64,000 nt of DNA from Elysia chlorotica (Eukaryota > Mollusca > Gastropoda > Plakobranchidae): the NCBI GenBank assembly GCA_003991915.1, contig RQTK01000780.1, positions 114,208 to 178,207 on the forward strand, in the 5' to 3' direction. Each line of letters opens with the position of its first letter. The first letter of the stretch is position 1. Made by a program: the position numbers and the translations under genes. The notes below the pieces were generated by a model, which searched no databases, was not told where the DNA came from, and was given only the letters and a program-made list of their open reading frames with translations. Of the stretch, positions 37,201 through 49,947 are shown piece by piece.

Positions 37201-38140
37201 AATTGTAACATTCAACTGACCTAAAGAAAAGCTCCCATTTCAAAGACTGCTTGCGATGAGATAATTCAACATTAGATGAAAAAAAATATTTGGGCATCTT
37301 TGTTTCATATGGAACACTGTTGCACACACTCAGTTATATTCAACTTCAAGGTGCAAGTTGTGCACCACTTTCAAATTTTAATCGAAACTTGTGTTAATTT
37401 TGTGCTGAGAAAATACATATGAATTTAAAGATTTATGGATACAACATGCGAATAAATATTGAAATTCACCAAAATGTGTTTGTATGTCGATGAGAAATAC
37501 GATTGGCAAACGCTTCAAACGACTTTATTAGATCGACAGTTTATTAGGTTGTTAATCCTAGTGCCACCATCAAACATATTTTGTGAGCCTCGTGTATCAA
37601 GAGTTTAACATTGATCTTATTGATTGGGGTTAGTATCTGACCCATTGCATGGTTGTTCTTAATACATTGTGAAACATTTCCACATCTCGATGACTTATTA
37701 TGTCTCATTGCATGCAAGGGGGCTGTAAGTTTATATGGCAAATTATTACAGTGAATAGCTTTATCTACTTGCTAATGGTTCCCATAATTGATTGGTACCC
37801 TTAATGTTTTGAATATGTAGAACACTTAAGATGAAGTATAAAAATTAATCGTTTTATAAATAAAATACTCCATATACCTTTCAATTTGTATTATGAATAT
37901 ATACATTTCTTTGTATCTTGTAATTTGTAGCTTTATCCCCCCTTATTATAACTTTACTTTACCTTGCGGCGAATCTAAAATTTAAATTCGTAAAGAATAG
38001 ATACAGTTGACCTGATTGCAGTTGAAAAAATGTTATTCTTTATGCAGTCGATGACTGCTGACCCTAAAAAAAAACGCGTTTCAATATTCTAATTGGTAGA
38101 GACTTTTAGTTTTTGAAGCTTCAGACACTGCACCTACAAA
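34201..38140. other. Spacer between the inverted FREP genes (left part)
   Basis: No gene supported. Holds a C-run (36010-36020) and a tandem duplication at about 36930-37245. Confidence 0.45.
36930..37245. repeat. Nested tandem duplication (ccaagttagggaccatttacactggcag)
   Basis: cgccaagttagggaccattt occurs at about 36961, 37019 and 37131. The stretch from gacaaagtagcattcaactt to aagaaaagctcccattt (about 85 bases) is present twice, almost identical. Confidence 0.85.
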
Positions 38141-38143
38141 AAT

Positions 38144-38584
38144 CTCATGTTTCGCTTACAGTCAATTGTCTTTCTCATATATATGTTATATATTATACAT
38201 TTTTAGGCTCAGGACTGGACATAATCGACTAAAACATCACATCCACAAGATATTAAAAGTCGGCGAAACAGATCTCTGCTTGTGTGGACAGGCAGCAGAA
38301 ACAGCCCAACATGTGCTACAGGATTGCAGGATATACAGCAATGTTAGACAATCCATCTGGAAGGAGAGAATAGACATGCACAAGAAGCTATAAGGGCCCA
38401 TTCCTGAGCTAGAGAAAACGGTAGCCTTCATTGCACAGGCTGGGATCAGAATTTGAAGAGAGTGTTGGAGAACGAGAAGAAGAAGAAGAAGAAGGCTACC
38501 AATTAACCTTTGCTACGTTATGTATTTAAGGCTTATGAGCTATTTGAATGCTCATGTTTCGCTTACAGTCAATTGTCTTTCTCC
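38144..38584 (+). mobile_element. I/Nimb-type LINE 3' end, flanked by 33-bp direct repeats
   Basis: From about 38200 the + strand reads RLRTGHNRLKHHIHKILK, then DLCLCGQAAETAQHVLQDC and IWKERIDMHKKL, a C-terminal segment typical of I-clade LINEs in invertebrates (LRTGHNRL...C.CG...T..H.L..C). It ends in (GAA)n near 38468-38494. ctcatgtttcgcttacagtc and the next 13 bases lie at both 38144 and 38552, like a long target-site duplication. 5'-truncated. Confidence 0.78.
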
Positions 38585-39562
38585 ATATTCACTTTAAAAG
38601 TATGAGCAGCGTTATTTTACTTTAGAAGGAGTCATTGCGAATAAAAGTTGTGAATACAGATTACTCTTTGTTTTATGTAGCTGGAAGTTTCCGATGCTTT
38701 ATTATTAATTCATTTTATTTTTAAGCAAAAAATTATACTTTTTCATGTTCGAAAAAAAAAAGATAGCTCGGACATGAGATATGATGTAGTTGCAAAAAAA
38801 TAAAAACAAACAACACCTTGTGATGTTTTACCCTCGAAACATACGTATTTCGGTTTACTGGTCGCAAGCAATCTTTAATATGTACAACTCCGGGCATCGC
38901 ACATTGTACAAATGCATAGATTTGCTTTCATACAAAAGTTGAAAAACTTAATTGTTTATTATTTGCAATCTTTACTGTGCTAGTATATTTAATATAGTGT
39001 GTATCAAAGTCGGACTTCAGGTGCTAAAAGAATTGATTTTATGCATTCATTTAAAAAATGTCATAAAAACGCACTCAATGACTTTTGCCAAGTGTTCCAA
39101 CATATTACTTAGAGAAAAAAGTGAAGTTCAGTTTTTCTTTTGATATAGCATCCGCCGTGTACTATTAAAAAAAGGCTGAAAAAAAAGTTTGTTTTTCTAT
39201 GAAGGGAGTCATAAGCCATTTTACGAAAAGAAATTATTCTTTGTGCCTCATTGTGATTTTTTCTTAACCTTATGTAAAATCCAGCTTGTAAATGGTACAG
39301 AATTGGGCAATGTTAAGTTATTTGGAACTGATGCGGTTGCAAACAATTTGTTACTTTTAACAAATAATTTAACTAATACCCCTTGACTTTGAAAAAGACA
39401 CTTGTTCCAGTCTCCTGTTTGGTGGAAACTTTTAGTACGTGAAATTTAAGACACTGTAAAATATTAGGAAGTGCTAGTTTTATTCTAATTAGTTGCAATT
39501 TTTACCCTATTTTGAGATAATCTTTCTGGACTATAAACAGGCTCATATTATTCCACCAACAC

Positions 39563-39701
<139 letters not shown>

Positions 39702-40421
39702 ATTATCATTATAAGCATTATGATTAAGACTATCATCATAGAAGCACTATTCAGTACCAAGACGTATCATTCAAAAATGTCAAAGATGTAATTCTAAAAA
39801 ATAATTGGTCACCACGAAGAAAAGAAAGGAACACCCCAACAAGAGGAATAAAAAAGACGATTTAAAAAACGCATCTTAGAAAGCAATAATGTACTTGGTA
39901 TCAGACGCGAGCTAGGGCGTCAAAGAAGGATCTTTGGGCAATATAAACAGATAGATAACCAAAATGCCCCTTTGATTCACCAAAACATTCGTTTGCATCT
40001 GGAGAGTAAATTGTTTTGTTCGAATGATGAGAGTTGGGATTTGAACGAAAACACTATTATTCTCTTGTAATCAGTGCACTGCTGTTTCTTATTATAAAAG
40101 CCTTCTTTCACCCAGGGCTACATTTCTAAGTGTATGCTGGCTAGTCAAAGGAAACTACAGTTCCGACACCTTTTATCGGTGAACATTTTACAACTTAAGC
40201 TCTTAAAATGTATAGTATCCTTCAAATGAAAAGATGATACATTTTCCTCCATTATGTGCCTTAAAATGTATTATCTTTTCAAATCAATTTTTCACCATAC
40301 AGTTGATTATATTTGAAAGTTACAACAAGATTATAGCTCTGATTACATAATAAATTATCGTAGTTTCAATTAAAGAAGACAGAAGGTTTGTTCTGGTTTA
40401 AATAAAGACGATTTATTAGAT

Positions 40422-40436
40422 AATAATAATAATAAT

Positions 40437-40488
<52 letters not shown>

Positions 40489-40509
40489 TTAGATAATAAT
40501 AATAATAAT

Positions 40510-40580
<71 letters not shown>
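40422..40580. repeat. Duplicated compound microsatellite (AAT)n(AAC)n
   Basis: attagataataataataata followed by AAC repeats occurs twice in tandem, so the compound unit itself was duplicated. Confidence 0.95.
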
Positions 40581-40799
40581 CGATACTTGTTATAATAAAC
40601 TTAATAGACAACTATCAAAATCCTCAAAGATTGATTCATTTCATTGTACAAAAAGAACATTATGGGGTAAGAGGAAATACAAAAAAGATAGTGGTCTTTC
40701 TAGTCTGAAAAGGATTAGTTCTAATAAACATTTAAATTAATTATTTGTTTCATGCAAAACAAATGCAGCGTAAGACGTATTGCTAACGAGTAGGAAACA

Positions 40800-43700
40800 C
40801 TAAACTCTTCGGATTTTCATTTCAGAGAACGAGACAGGATCTGCATTTGAAAGATGTGACCAACGAGGCCCTTTGTCTACTGCCTCTCCCCATTTTCCAT
40901 TGAGATTAGAATCGTGGCAACTTTCATACCACCACGCCCCATGATAATCCATGGCACAGTTATCAGACCAGTCATCGTTGTCTCTGTCATATGTACTGAA
41001 AGGCTTGTTCCTGTGCCTAACTAGAGAGTCTCCAGTGGTGCCATCGTGTGGCCCCAGTGTAAGCCTATACTTCTCCTGCTCGTTCGCTAGAGCAAACCGG
41101 TCGTAGTGAGCAAACGCTGCCTTTCCGTTGTACCTCAAGTCTATTCTCAGCTCGTAGATACCGCTGCTGGTGATGGCGTGGATGTTGTCGTTGCCGAGCC
41201 AGAAATCATCATCCAAGGCTCCAAAGCCTTTCTTGTAGTCGGCCCAGTTGCGGTAAAAGTCCACGTTCCCAGTGGTGCGACGTTGGATGATGATCCACCC
41301 GCCGGCGTCGGTGACAGTGTCACACAGGTATGGGACAGCCGGTATGTCACCGGAGCTTGGTTTGACCACAGGGTAGGGGTACGATGGTTGGGGCAGTAAA
41401 GAAATCATTCCTTTGCTGCAGGTTTTGGGAGTCAGGATGTCCCTTACTACAGCGGCTACTTCATTGGCATCACTGATGTTCATTGCAGTCACAGTGTCGC
41501 GGAAAGATGACCTGGTGTGGATAACACTTTCGTTGATGCTATCAAACATGTCTGTAAAACGTTCGTCAATTCTATGACTAAGCATATAGAACTGATTGTT
41601 CATTATAGTTGTAATGTTATTTGTTGTATTCAATAAAGGTTGAATGAAAGCTGCATGCAAGTTATCTTTTAAACGATTCGCTCTTTTTCGCATTTCTGCT
41701 TTAATGGATTTATAATTATCGTCGATAACAGATTGAATGAAAGGCTTCAATGAGGCAACATTCGTGTTGATTTTAGTTACGTTTGACCACAACATAGAAA
41801 TGTCATCGTTGTTGTAGTGTCCAACATGATTCTCTAGCTTAGCTTCAAGAAAATTGATCTTATTAGTAAACGATTTATCAACGCTTGTTTCTTCTATCTT
41901 GTTCAGAATGTTTGTTTCGGTGGAAGAAAATTTATTTTCTAGGTGGTTTACTTTATCTTCTAAGCGCTCCATTTTATCTTCCATTCTGTTTTCCAGATTT
42001 TTCAAACCTCCACTCAGGCCGTTCTCAGACGTAGCCACCTTGTCTTCCACACCACCCAGTCTATCACGGAAGTCGTCCATCGCACTCCTCATGAGTTGCA
42101 TGTTTGTGTTCAGATCCTGGGCCAGGTCGACCAGATGCATGGCCACTGCTGGAGTCCAGCCTTGCCCACCTGCCGAGTGTGAAGCTGAGCTGGAAGGCTG
42201 CTGCAGCAGGTGCGATGTTCTCACGAGCTCCCTGCCCTGGGCGTCCACTGCCACGAGCTGACAAGTAAACTCCGCCCGGCAGTCTTCCTGATTGAAGAGC
42301 TCCAGCCTTATGCTTGTGGTGGAAGTTTCCAGCCGACCGTCTACTTTGATAGCGTTGGCCACACGGGACACTCTTGGCTGTTGAGAGTTGACTGACGCCA
42401 CGAGGAAAGGTTTCCTACTGTCTCTTTGAGCCCCTGGGCTATCTACGTCAGTTTTGTATATAGCCATTCTAGTGACGGTGCTGACGGGCGTACTGTAGTT
42501 GCCATCATCTATCTGAGGACTAGGAGTGGTGCTGGAACTATCGTGGCCTCTCTGTACACAGCTTAAGACACCACACGCTGGGCGTCCACCCTGTGTGGAA
42601 ATCATGTCGCGGTCCAAGGTAAACTGGAGACCTGAAAATAAAATGTAAAAGTAAAAGTCATACATGTTAAAAAAGCACATGAGAAGCATCAGGAAACTCA
42701 CCCGGTATCAGGAAGGTTAATGGTATACCAGATAATGGCCGGTGGAGTCGAGTAGAGAAGAGCCTCTAATGGTTGTGTCTAACGGTTTTATTTAACATCA
42801 GTCGTCTCGCTTCAACGAGTTTAAATCTCTGCAATGTACGCCAAATTAAAAAGCTGTGCTGTTATTTAGCATAAATCTCAATATAAACACAGACGTCCTC
42901 TGAAGGTAAACCGCTTTAAGCAAGTAAAAATCATTTTTAATATGTCCAGTGCGACTTTGAATTCAGCAGATCTTGTTATTACTGGAATTTGACCAAAGAT
43001 GGTTATCGATTATTTGAGAGACTATCTAATTCATAATATAGTCGGAATCTCACCGCGAATAAGGAAAGTAACAGCAGGCGAAAACATGTGTAATGATAGT
43101 AGAGTTGCAAATGAAGGCCCTCGCTCAGTCGTTTCCTGAGTTCTAAAAATAACATACCGTGCAGAATATCTTAATCAAAGAGGATAAAAACATGTACAGA
43201 CCACACACTTTGTTTGTTTATTGGTCTCTTTGAGTCCAGCGTGAGCACTATATAGGTTAAACTGGGATCGGGCCTCAAGACTTACGCCTGACAATTTTAG
43301 GCGCTGCGACATATAGAGAATGCGCCGATATAATTACTCCTCGTGAGTTTTTGAGCTAGTGAGTGGAAGTGACCTCCTAATGTGGAGAAGAACGCTCTAC
43401 CACTTACGCCAGTCCGTCCGCTTCAAAGCTAACACAAAACAAATATGCTACTGCAACACTATTACCACTTCTCAAACATAGTCGTAATGTTACCAATTAT
43501 TGTTCCGGTATTGAAAGTCAATTTTCATTGACATAATTATAGTTACTGTTCCTTTTTCCATAAAGAGATTGTTTACTTACAAAAATATAAATATAAAAAA
43601 CATTCAACGTCAACACTTTTTGAGTAGGCTACATGTACTGGTAATGATATGATATCAGATAACACTGCCAGACATGCAGATTTATTATTTAGCAACACGC

Positions 43701-44987
43701 AGCTCTTTACACTACTAGACATGCAGATTTATTATTTAGAAACACGCAGCTCTTTACACTGCCAGATCTACAGATTTATTATTTAGAAACACGCAGCTCT
43801 TTACACTGCCAGATCTACAGATTTATTATTTAGAAACACGCAGCTCTTTACACTGCCAGATCTACAGATTTATTATTTAGAAACACGCAGCTCTTTACAC
43901 TGTCAGATGTAGAGATTTATTATTTAGAAACACGCAGCTCTTTACACTGTCAGATGTACAGATTTATTATCTAGAAACACGCACCTCTTTACACTGTCAG
44001 ATGTACAGATTTATTATTTAGAAACACGCAGCTCTTTACACTGTCAGATGTACAGATTTATTATTTAGAAACCCGCACCTCTTTACACTGTCAGATGTAC
44101 AGATTTATTATTTAGAAACACGCAGCTCTTTACACCGTCAGGTGTACAGATTTATTATTTAGAAACACGCAGCTCTTTACACTGTCAGATGTACAGATTT
44201 ATTATTTAGAAACACGCAGCTCTTTACACTGTCAGATGTACAGATTTATTATTTAGAAACACGCAGCTCTTTACACTGTCAGATGTACAGATTTATTATT
44301 TAGAAACACGCAGCTCTTTACACTGTCAGATGTACAGATTTATTATTTAGAAACACGCAGCTCTTTACACTGTCAGATGTACAGATTTATTATCTAGAGA
44401 CACGCAGCTCTTTACGCGTGTACAAAAATACACATACCTCTATAAACACAAGTTCGCTAAGTATGACAATTTTTTGACAATTTGTTTTATATATTTGTCT
44501 CTTCATGTCCTTTTTAAAATTAACCTATTCCTTCAGTGTCACGTTTCATATTCACTATGAAGAGGGTGGTTTGTGTCTGATGTTATGCATTTTGTTGTAT
44601 TCATTACACGTAAAACATACATGTCTTTCAAAGGGCTAAGTTCAGAGTCAATAATTTTTGAGCCTTTCTTTCTTTCTTATTTTGTCTACTCTTTGAGAGT
44701 GGGATTGTGATAGGTTTCCCCCAAAACCTAGCATCTCCTAGAAAATCCTAAAACTTTTAGATCATAATAATGATTTGGATTAAATTGAAACAACGCAACA
44801 AAGAACGCGCCATTGACACAATTGTCAGAGTTTAAATCTAGTATAAAAGTATCAATTAAACACATGTTTGTTAACAAGCAAAATTTCAGATATAAAAACT
44901 TGACAGCATTAAAAAACAAACCAACACCTTACCCCGTGTTACTTGGAGCAAACAAAGTGCTACAGCAAAGAAAAGTCTCGAGTCCAT
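40800..44987 (-). CDS. Fibrinogen-related protein (FREP-B), two exons
   Basis: Minus-strand exons 44987-44933 and 42631-40800, intron phase 1; precursor 628 residues. Exon 1 codes MDSRLFFAVALCLLQVTRG, two changes from FREP-A. Ig-like region, first coiled coil and the first part of the fibrinogen domain (GGWIIIQRR ... YELRIDLRYNGKAAFAHYD) are almost identical to FREP-A. The linker between them (from about base 41965 down to 41550) and the last about 100 residues differ strongly. The fibrinogen domain is complete, with DRDND, NCA...WWYESCH and LNGKW. It ends KIRRV and TAG. The head of the gene, its promoter and the intron end are duplicated with FREP-A in opposite orientation. Secreted pattern-recognition role is inferred from the family. 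Confidence 0.92.
43208..43330 (-). mobile_element. SINE fragment (tatatagtgctgg family)
   Basis: Reads on + as gagtccagcgtgagcactat, ataggttaaactgggatcgg and gcctcaagacttacgcctga with caatttta, the reverse complement of the family 3' part. Confidence 0.65.
43660..44416. repeat. 47-bp minisatellite in FREP-B intron 1, about 16 copies
   Basis: Unit: cagatttattatttagaaac, acgcagctctttacactgtc, agatgta. The first copies (agacatg, agatcta) differ from the later homogeneous ones (agatgta), showing stepwise expansion. Absent from the FREP-A intron. Confidence 0.96.
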
Positions 44988-45108
44988 GGTGCTTAATCAA
45001 CGTAGAATCTAAATCGTTCTACGTTTCTTTATTAAACACTATCACATCAGTTAATATTTCTGTACTGCTCGAGAATGAACATTCTACTTCACTGGGAAGC
45101 AGCTTGAG

Positions 45109-45115
45109 TTTTATA
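45109..45115 (-). promoter_or_regulatory. TATA box of FREP-B
   Basis: TATAAAA on the minus strand, 122 bases before the start codon, in the same conserved block as FREP-A. Confidence 0.75.
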
Positions 45116-45419
45116 GGGAGCGGATATGGTGTGTGGCCATGTTGATCCGCCAGACGTGATAAAGACTCTTACAGTCTTAAAAACATTTTCCTGTAGCAAA
45201 CAGGGTTTGACGCCAATGAAATCCCACTCGAGTTTGGCACTTGATACGCTCAGTAGTGTTTTTCCTAAAAGATAATACACAAGTGGATAACTGCAACCGG
45301 CCATTTAAATCTATCCGTTTGTTTCACGATATGTTTTTATAAAATACCTATAAAAATCCAATGGATCTGTTTGAATTTTTCTATGACCTTGACATTGTTG
45401 CTTTTTTAACGCTTATTGG

Positions 45420-46160
45420 TCGAAGTTGCATTCTTTTAAGTTTTAGGAGTTATCTCCCAAACATTATGTCTTTTGTTATTTCCAATCACGATGTTTAAAC
45501 CTTCTGTACTGAATTGCTCACCACTGTGGTCCGTCATCTCTGCAGAGGCCGACGTCGATGTCGAGGTTTTGCAGTTTATATAGGAGGCAAAGTCCAGCAG
45601 GTTCGCATGTCTCAGCTCCACCGTCACACCGAAATACGATTTTCTTACCATGAGGGTCGGTTGTCTTTATGCAGTTTTGTTCTTTTGGGTGTTAAATTAC
45701 TTGCTATTTTTCGCAATTATTGGTTTAAAATGCAAGGCCTCGATAAGCGAAATGGAAGGGGAAAAAGCACGTGTTGAAAGATATAAAGTATAATATTGGG
45801 TTATTTTGGTACATTAATGTTGTTGAATCCATCTATGCATGACGTTGGTGGTTTCCCTTCAATGTTTGATTTTTATTTATTCATTTATTCATTTATTTGT
45901 TTATATTTTTACAGCGCTTACCATGTTTTCATAACACTTGCCTGCTGACTCTAAAACACTTCTTAATTTTCTTTTGCGCGGTTTGATATGCACGCTGACT
46001 TGTGGTTCTGGTGGTTCTTTAACCTTCTATCACTCAAGTCTAAACTCTTGGCTAGTCTCATGCATCCCACATCGATGTTTTTTTGTTCGTATTTTACTGT
46101 TAATTTTCTGTATGTCCTTGTTGATCAAATGTTCGGATTTCTCCTTCAAGTAGGCCTACT
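45420..46160. other. Intergenic sequence beyond FREP-B
   Basis: FREP-A/B homology ends near 45415. No gene or element recognised. Confidence 0.45.
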
Positions 46161-46164
46161 TCAC

Positions 46165-46315
46165 TTAGTAGACCGCAGTAGAACATTTGCTATCATGACT
46201 GTTTTCCATCTTTCTCTGTTCTTCATCTCGCTGGCAAGGTTTTCACTGCGCCCTACAATTTGTCCGACATAATTTAGGTTCTTTGCTGCCTTCCCACGCT
46301 TCTTTTTCCATTTAT
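46165..46315 (-). mobile_element. LINE 3' end fragment (RT C-terminus)
   Basis: The minus strand reads WKKKRGKAAKNLNYVGQIVG, then RSENLASEMKNRERWKTVMI and ANVLLRSTK with a stop, matching the usual end of CR1/RTE-type RT proteins (...L...M.DR..W...V...). Very short and diverged. Confidence 0.5.
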
Positions 46316-46450
46316 ATTCTGGGGTCTATAGGATCAGATGGTATGCAAGCTCATCAATGTTTCCATAACAACGGCAGCTGAACCTCAGACCTATCTTTTA
46401 TTGTCGTTGTTATGTTTAGTAGTTTGTGTCTAGAGCCTTGTTCGGATTGT

Positions 46451-46571
46451 ATCCGTTATCTCTCTTTCTCTCTCTCTCTCTCCCCCTCTCTCTCTCTGTC
46501 TCTTTCTATCTATAATCTCTCTATCTCTCTCTCACTCTCTCTCCCCTCTCTCTCTGTGTCTCTTTCTATCT

Positions 46572-46639
<68 letters not shown>

Positions 46640-46672
46640 CCTTTCTATCTATAATCTCTCTATCTCTCTCTG
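46451..46672. repeat. CT-rich microsatellite with tctttctatctataatctctc interspersed
   Basis: Three copies of ctttctatctataatctctct separated by CT runs, so a compound repeat rather than pure CT. Confidence 0.95.
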
Positions 46673-47195
46673 CCCAGATAACATGACGTTGAAAGAACGG
46701 TTTGCGCAGAATTTTATAAAATAAAAACAAAAACGCTGTAACAGTGTAAGCCCAAGTGGAAAACATCAGACTGGTTAGATAAGATTCCACCCCGTGGAGC
46801 TTGCAATTCAACAAAAGTAACAAAAAATTTAATGCTTCGAAACTTTTCTCACAGAGAGGTAATTTGAAATACCGTTTTTCCTCCTTGACTTTTTGGTGGA
46901 ATTGGTAGCAATACTTTTTACACATTATTATTCGATCTTGGTCAATGCGTGTGATATGTGTTTGTGTGTGTGTGTATGTGTGTGAGGGGGGTGTATATTT
47001 TTTTTTTTCTTTTAGGAAGATACCCCAATCTTTACATACAGAGTAGTCAGATAAAATATTGGCGGTCATGGCAAAGATATAACTTGTCAAATAAGACTAA
47101 ATAAAAAAAAAATAGTAGTCATGCATATTATTTGAGGTAAATCTTGATAAATTTGTATTAGCACATGATCTTGAGGCGAATCTCTCTCTATGTAA
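46673..47195. other. Intergenic sequence, no gene seen
   Basis: AT-rich, with a short TG run near 46962-46984. The long open frame across it runs into the CT repeat and is not a gene. Confidence 0.45.
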
Positions 47196-47385
47196 ATTGG
47201 TTAAGACAGAGTCAGTACGTGGATGCCAAGACTCCTGTCTCAGCCGGACACATTTTACTAACATCGACCCATCCAACAGGGGACGAAATCGTCCAAATAA
47301 ATTTCTCCGATCATGGGTTTCGAACCGGTGACGTATCAATGGGGAGACCAACGCTCTATCAGTTGTGCCCCCCCCCCTTTTTCAC
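47196..47385 (-). mobile_element. SINE copy with tRNA-like head
   Basis: The minus strand starts GGCACAACTGATAGAGCGTT (A-box-like) and GGTTCGAAACCC (B box), followed by a body with gtccggctgagacaggagtc, which links this tRNA-like head to the dispersed family. Confidence 0.72.
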
Positions 47386-47397
47386 AGTGTTTGTAAT

Positions 47398-47480
47398 GGC
47401 GCCAGGTAGCTCAGAGTGTAGAGTGTTGGTCTAACAACGGAAATAATAAGATTCAATTTCTTGTGGGATAAACAGGTATA
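47398..47480 (+). mobile_element. Second tRNA-like SINE head, head-to-head with the previous one
   Basis: gcgccaggtagctcagagtg, tagagtgttgg (A-box-like) and agattcaatttc (decayed B box). Too degenerate to be a tRNA gene. Confidence 0.5.
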
Positions 47481-47689
47481 GTGTTGATTTACCACAGAAC
47501 ATGGTAATCCTTCGCCGACAAATAAAAGTAAAAAAAAAATTCTGTTTCTCATGAAAAGAACATTCTGTCTCTTCGCTTCTCTTCAAGACCAAAGCATACT
47601 CAAAGCAGCTATTTTCGGGTACTATGGGAAGAACGGAGCTGAAAATTTGTATTTCACTTTTAGAAAAGGCCCTAATGTAGCACTGCTAG

Positions 47690-47952
47690 GAATGTTTAGG
47701 GTTCGATTCTCGGCCTCGGCCGCCTTGTTTTTCCTCACTGGTTGGGTCGGTGTGAGTACCACCTGAGCGACCAAGTCCCGACTCCCCTGCTCTGGGGGCG
47801 CGTTGCCTTATAGGTCCCTGATATCCTAGGCAACGTTCATGTAGGAGATAGTTGTTGTTGCTTAGTTCTCTATAGAGGGTGGGAGAGAATTCTCTCCCTC
47901 TCTCCGGGTTTAACGTCTCCTAGGTTCCCCTGGGGGGTCCTATACGGCGATG
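47690..47952 (+). mobile_element. SINE copy of a second type
   Basis: Begins with a B-box-like gggttcgattct, then ctcactggttgggtcggtgtgagtacc, and a 3' part (gagaattctctccctctctc ... gggtttaacgtctcctagg) shared inverted with 25001-25079. Confidence 0.6.
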
Positions 47953-48075
47953 TTGTTGCTTAGCGTCCAGCCTCAGCCCTATATAGGCTACACTGTGGAC
48001 AAGCCCCAAGAGTAGCGTCTGACAAGTTGCCATGCTGCCACACAGACACAGTGCGGGGGTACCATGAGTCCAGAC
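47949..48075 (-). mobile_element. SINE fragment (tatatagtgctgg family)
   Basis: Reads on + as cagcctcagccctatatagg, ctacactgtggacaagcccc and ggggtaccatgagtcc. Abuts or is inserted at the end of the previous SINE. Confidence 0.65.
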
Positions 48076-49940
48076 CTGCCAACCTAAATTTTCTCTTGGA
48101 GTAATATCAGCTGCCACAGAGAGTAATTTTTGGAACTTGGTAGTAAAAAAAAAGCCGGAAACATGCACACGCGGTGTGAGACTCCTTGACAAACTTAAAC
48201 GGTAAAACCTAAAAAGAAATTTTATAAGCTGACATAATACCACTGCTTTTTACGGGGATATAAAGGTAAAAAATTAAATGTATTACATCTTGATGTTTAT
48301 ACCTACAGATAATCACATGTCTCCACATGCCCCCCCCCCCCTCAAATACGACTCAATTACGAGATGGCTTTGCTCTCTCCAACCAAAGAAAGCTAGGAAT
48401 GAGAAACAAGGTGATGGATTCAATTCTGCGGGCACTAAGACGATAAGAAAATTACGAGGTGTTTAAATAATGCGTGTAGACCTACTAATTTTGTGCTCAA
48501 TGCTTTATTCTTTAAGTTTGTTGAAAGCTGACGATTGCTTTTGGTGTTTGAATTCTCATCTCTGTGTCTTTAAACAAGACTATGCTGCTTTTTAGCATGA
48601 GCCATCAAATACTGATTTTGCTACCCCAGTATTGAACGTTTTGGCTCCCTCAATACCCCCTCCCCCCACATACACACGGTCGCTACATTTGGAGATTATA
48701 TTTGCTATCTGCTATAGCTCTAGTTGTTAATTATGCCTACCGAATTTCAAACCTATTGCTTTAGAGAAGAAGTTTTGATGGAAATACAGGAAAGCAATCT
48801 GGAATTATTTTTTAGAATTTAATTTTCAATTCCATTCTCTTTCACATCTTTGAAAAATATTTTGGGTATCATCCCTTTGAATTTTTGCTTGCTTCTCAAG
48901 TTGTCTTGATTTAGTGCTTGACAAAAAGATCTCCCTTGAAATAGTTTTTAATTTCAGTTTCAAAAGTTCTTTTTTCACCCTTAACCCAATTGTACTGCTG
49001 AAATTTCCATTCATTTACACCAGAGAAATTGAAGATTCAAAGTAGTAACAAAATATTCAACTATATTTATTACACATATGCAAAAATAGTTTTGATCATG
49101 TGACATTCATTAATAAAGGCTTAAAGTACTTTGTATTGCATTAAAAGTATATTGTACACCTTAACAAAAATAAATTGTAAAAAATTATGTACATGTCTCA
49201 TCATAAAATGATTTAGTAAATATGACATAAATGAAAGGAATGGTTATGATCTATTTTTTTATACACAGTTTTATTCTCAACTAACAGGGAGTAAAGCTTG
49301 TCTTAGTAGAATATAATTACAACAAACAAAAAAAGAAAACCTCAAAACATTTTATGATATAACATATTGTCTGTAGATATAATACACCCCTCTTTAATAA
49401 CTTGTTTAAACTAGAATTGACTACTAGCAGCCTTTTTCCAATCTAACTGTCGATAACCGAACCCATTATCTTTGGCCTACAAGCAAAACAAAACATGAGG
49501 CCAGATAATGACTGAAGATATGTATTTTCTAGTCTCCCATATAGAAACCTTCCTGAAATTTCACTAAAAGCCAGTAAAACGAGACAAGTATTCCAAATTT
49601 ACATGCGTAGTCATATTCTGTAAGCATTTTGTAGAATAGAATTGATCTTATCTATATTTTCATATATTCATTTTGGAATGTTTGCATGAAAGGGCATATA
49701 TCTTTCATGGGATTTGTTAATACGAGTTTTACAGCATCAATAAATTTTCAGGCAAGAAGAAAAGTTTTCATCTGGCTTAAAAAAAATCACAAAACAATGG
49801 TATTAAAAAAACAACAACCAAGTAACAAACAAAAAGAAACGAAAGTGGAAGCTTTTGCAAATTCATTTCATGCCTTTTTTATGTAATGGACTGACCCTCT
49901 GAATTCATGATATTAAGAGAAGAAAAAGATGAGACAGATC
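48076..49940. other. AT-rich sequence, no gene seen
   Basis: C-run near 48331-48340. Nothing recognised on either strand. Confidence 0.4.
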
Positions 49941-49947
49941 AATGAAG

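Larger units (their letters stand above)
42632..44932 (-). other. FREP-B intron 1
   Basis: 2301 bases with consensus sites. The acceptor-proximal about 60 bases are identical to FREP-A. Holds a 47-bp minisatellite and a SINE fragment not present in the FREP-A intron. Confidence 0.75.

Noticed and set aside
47398-47480. tRNA gene
   Set aside because: A-box-like sequence exists, but the B box is decayed and the arms do not pair, so a SINE head is the better call.
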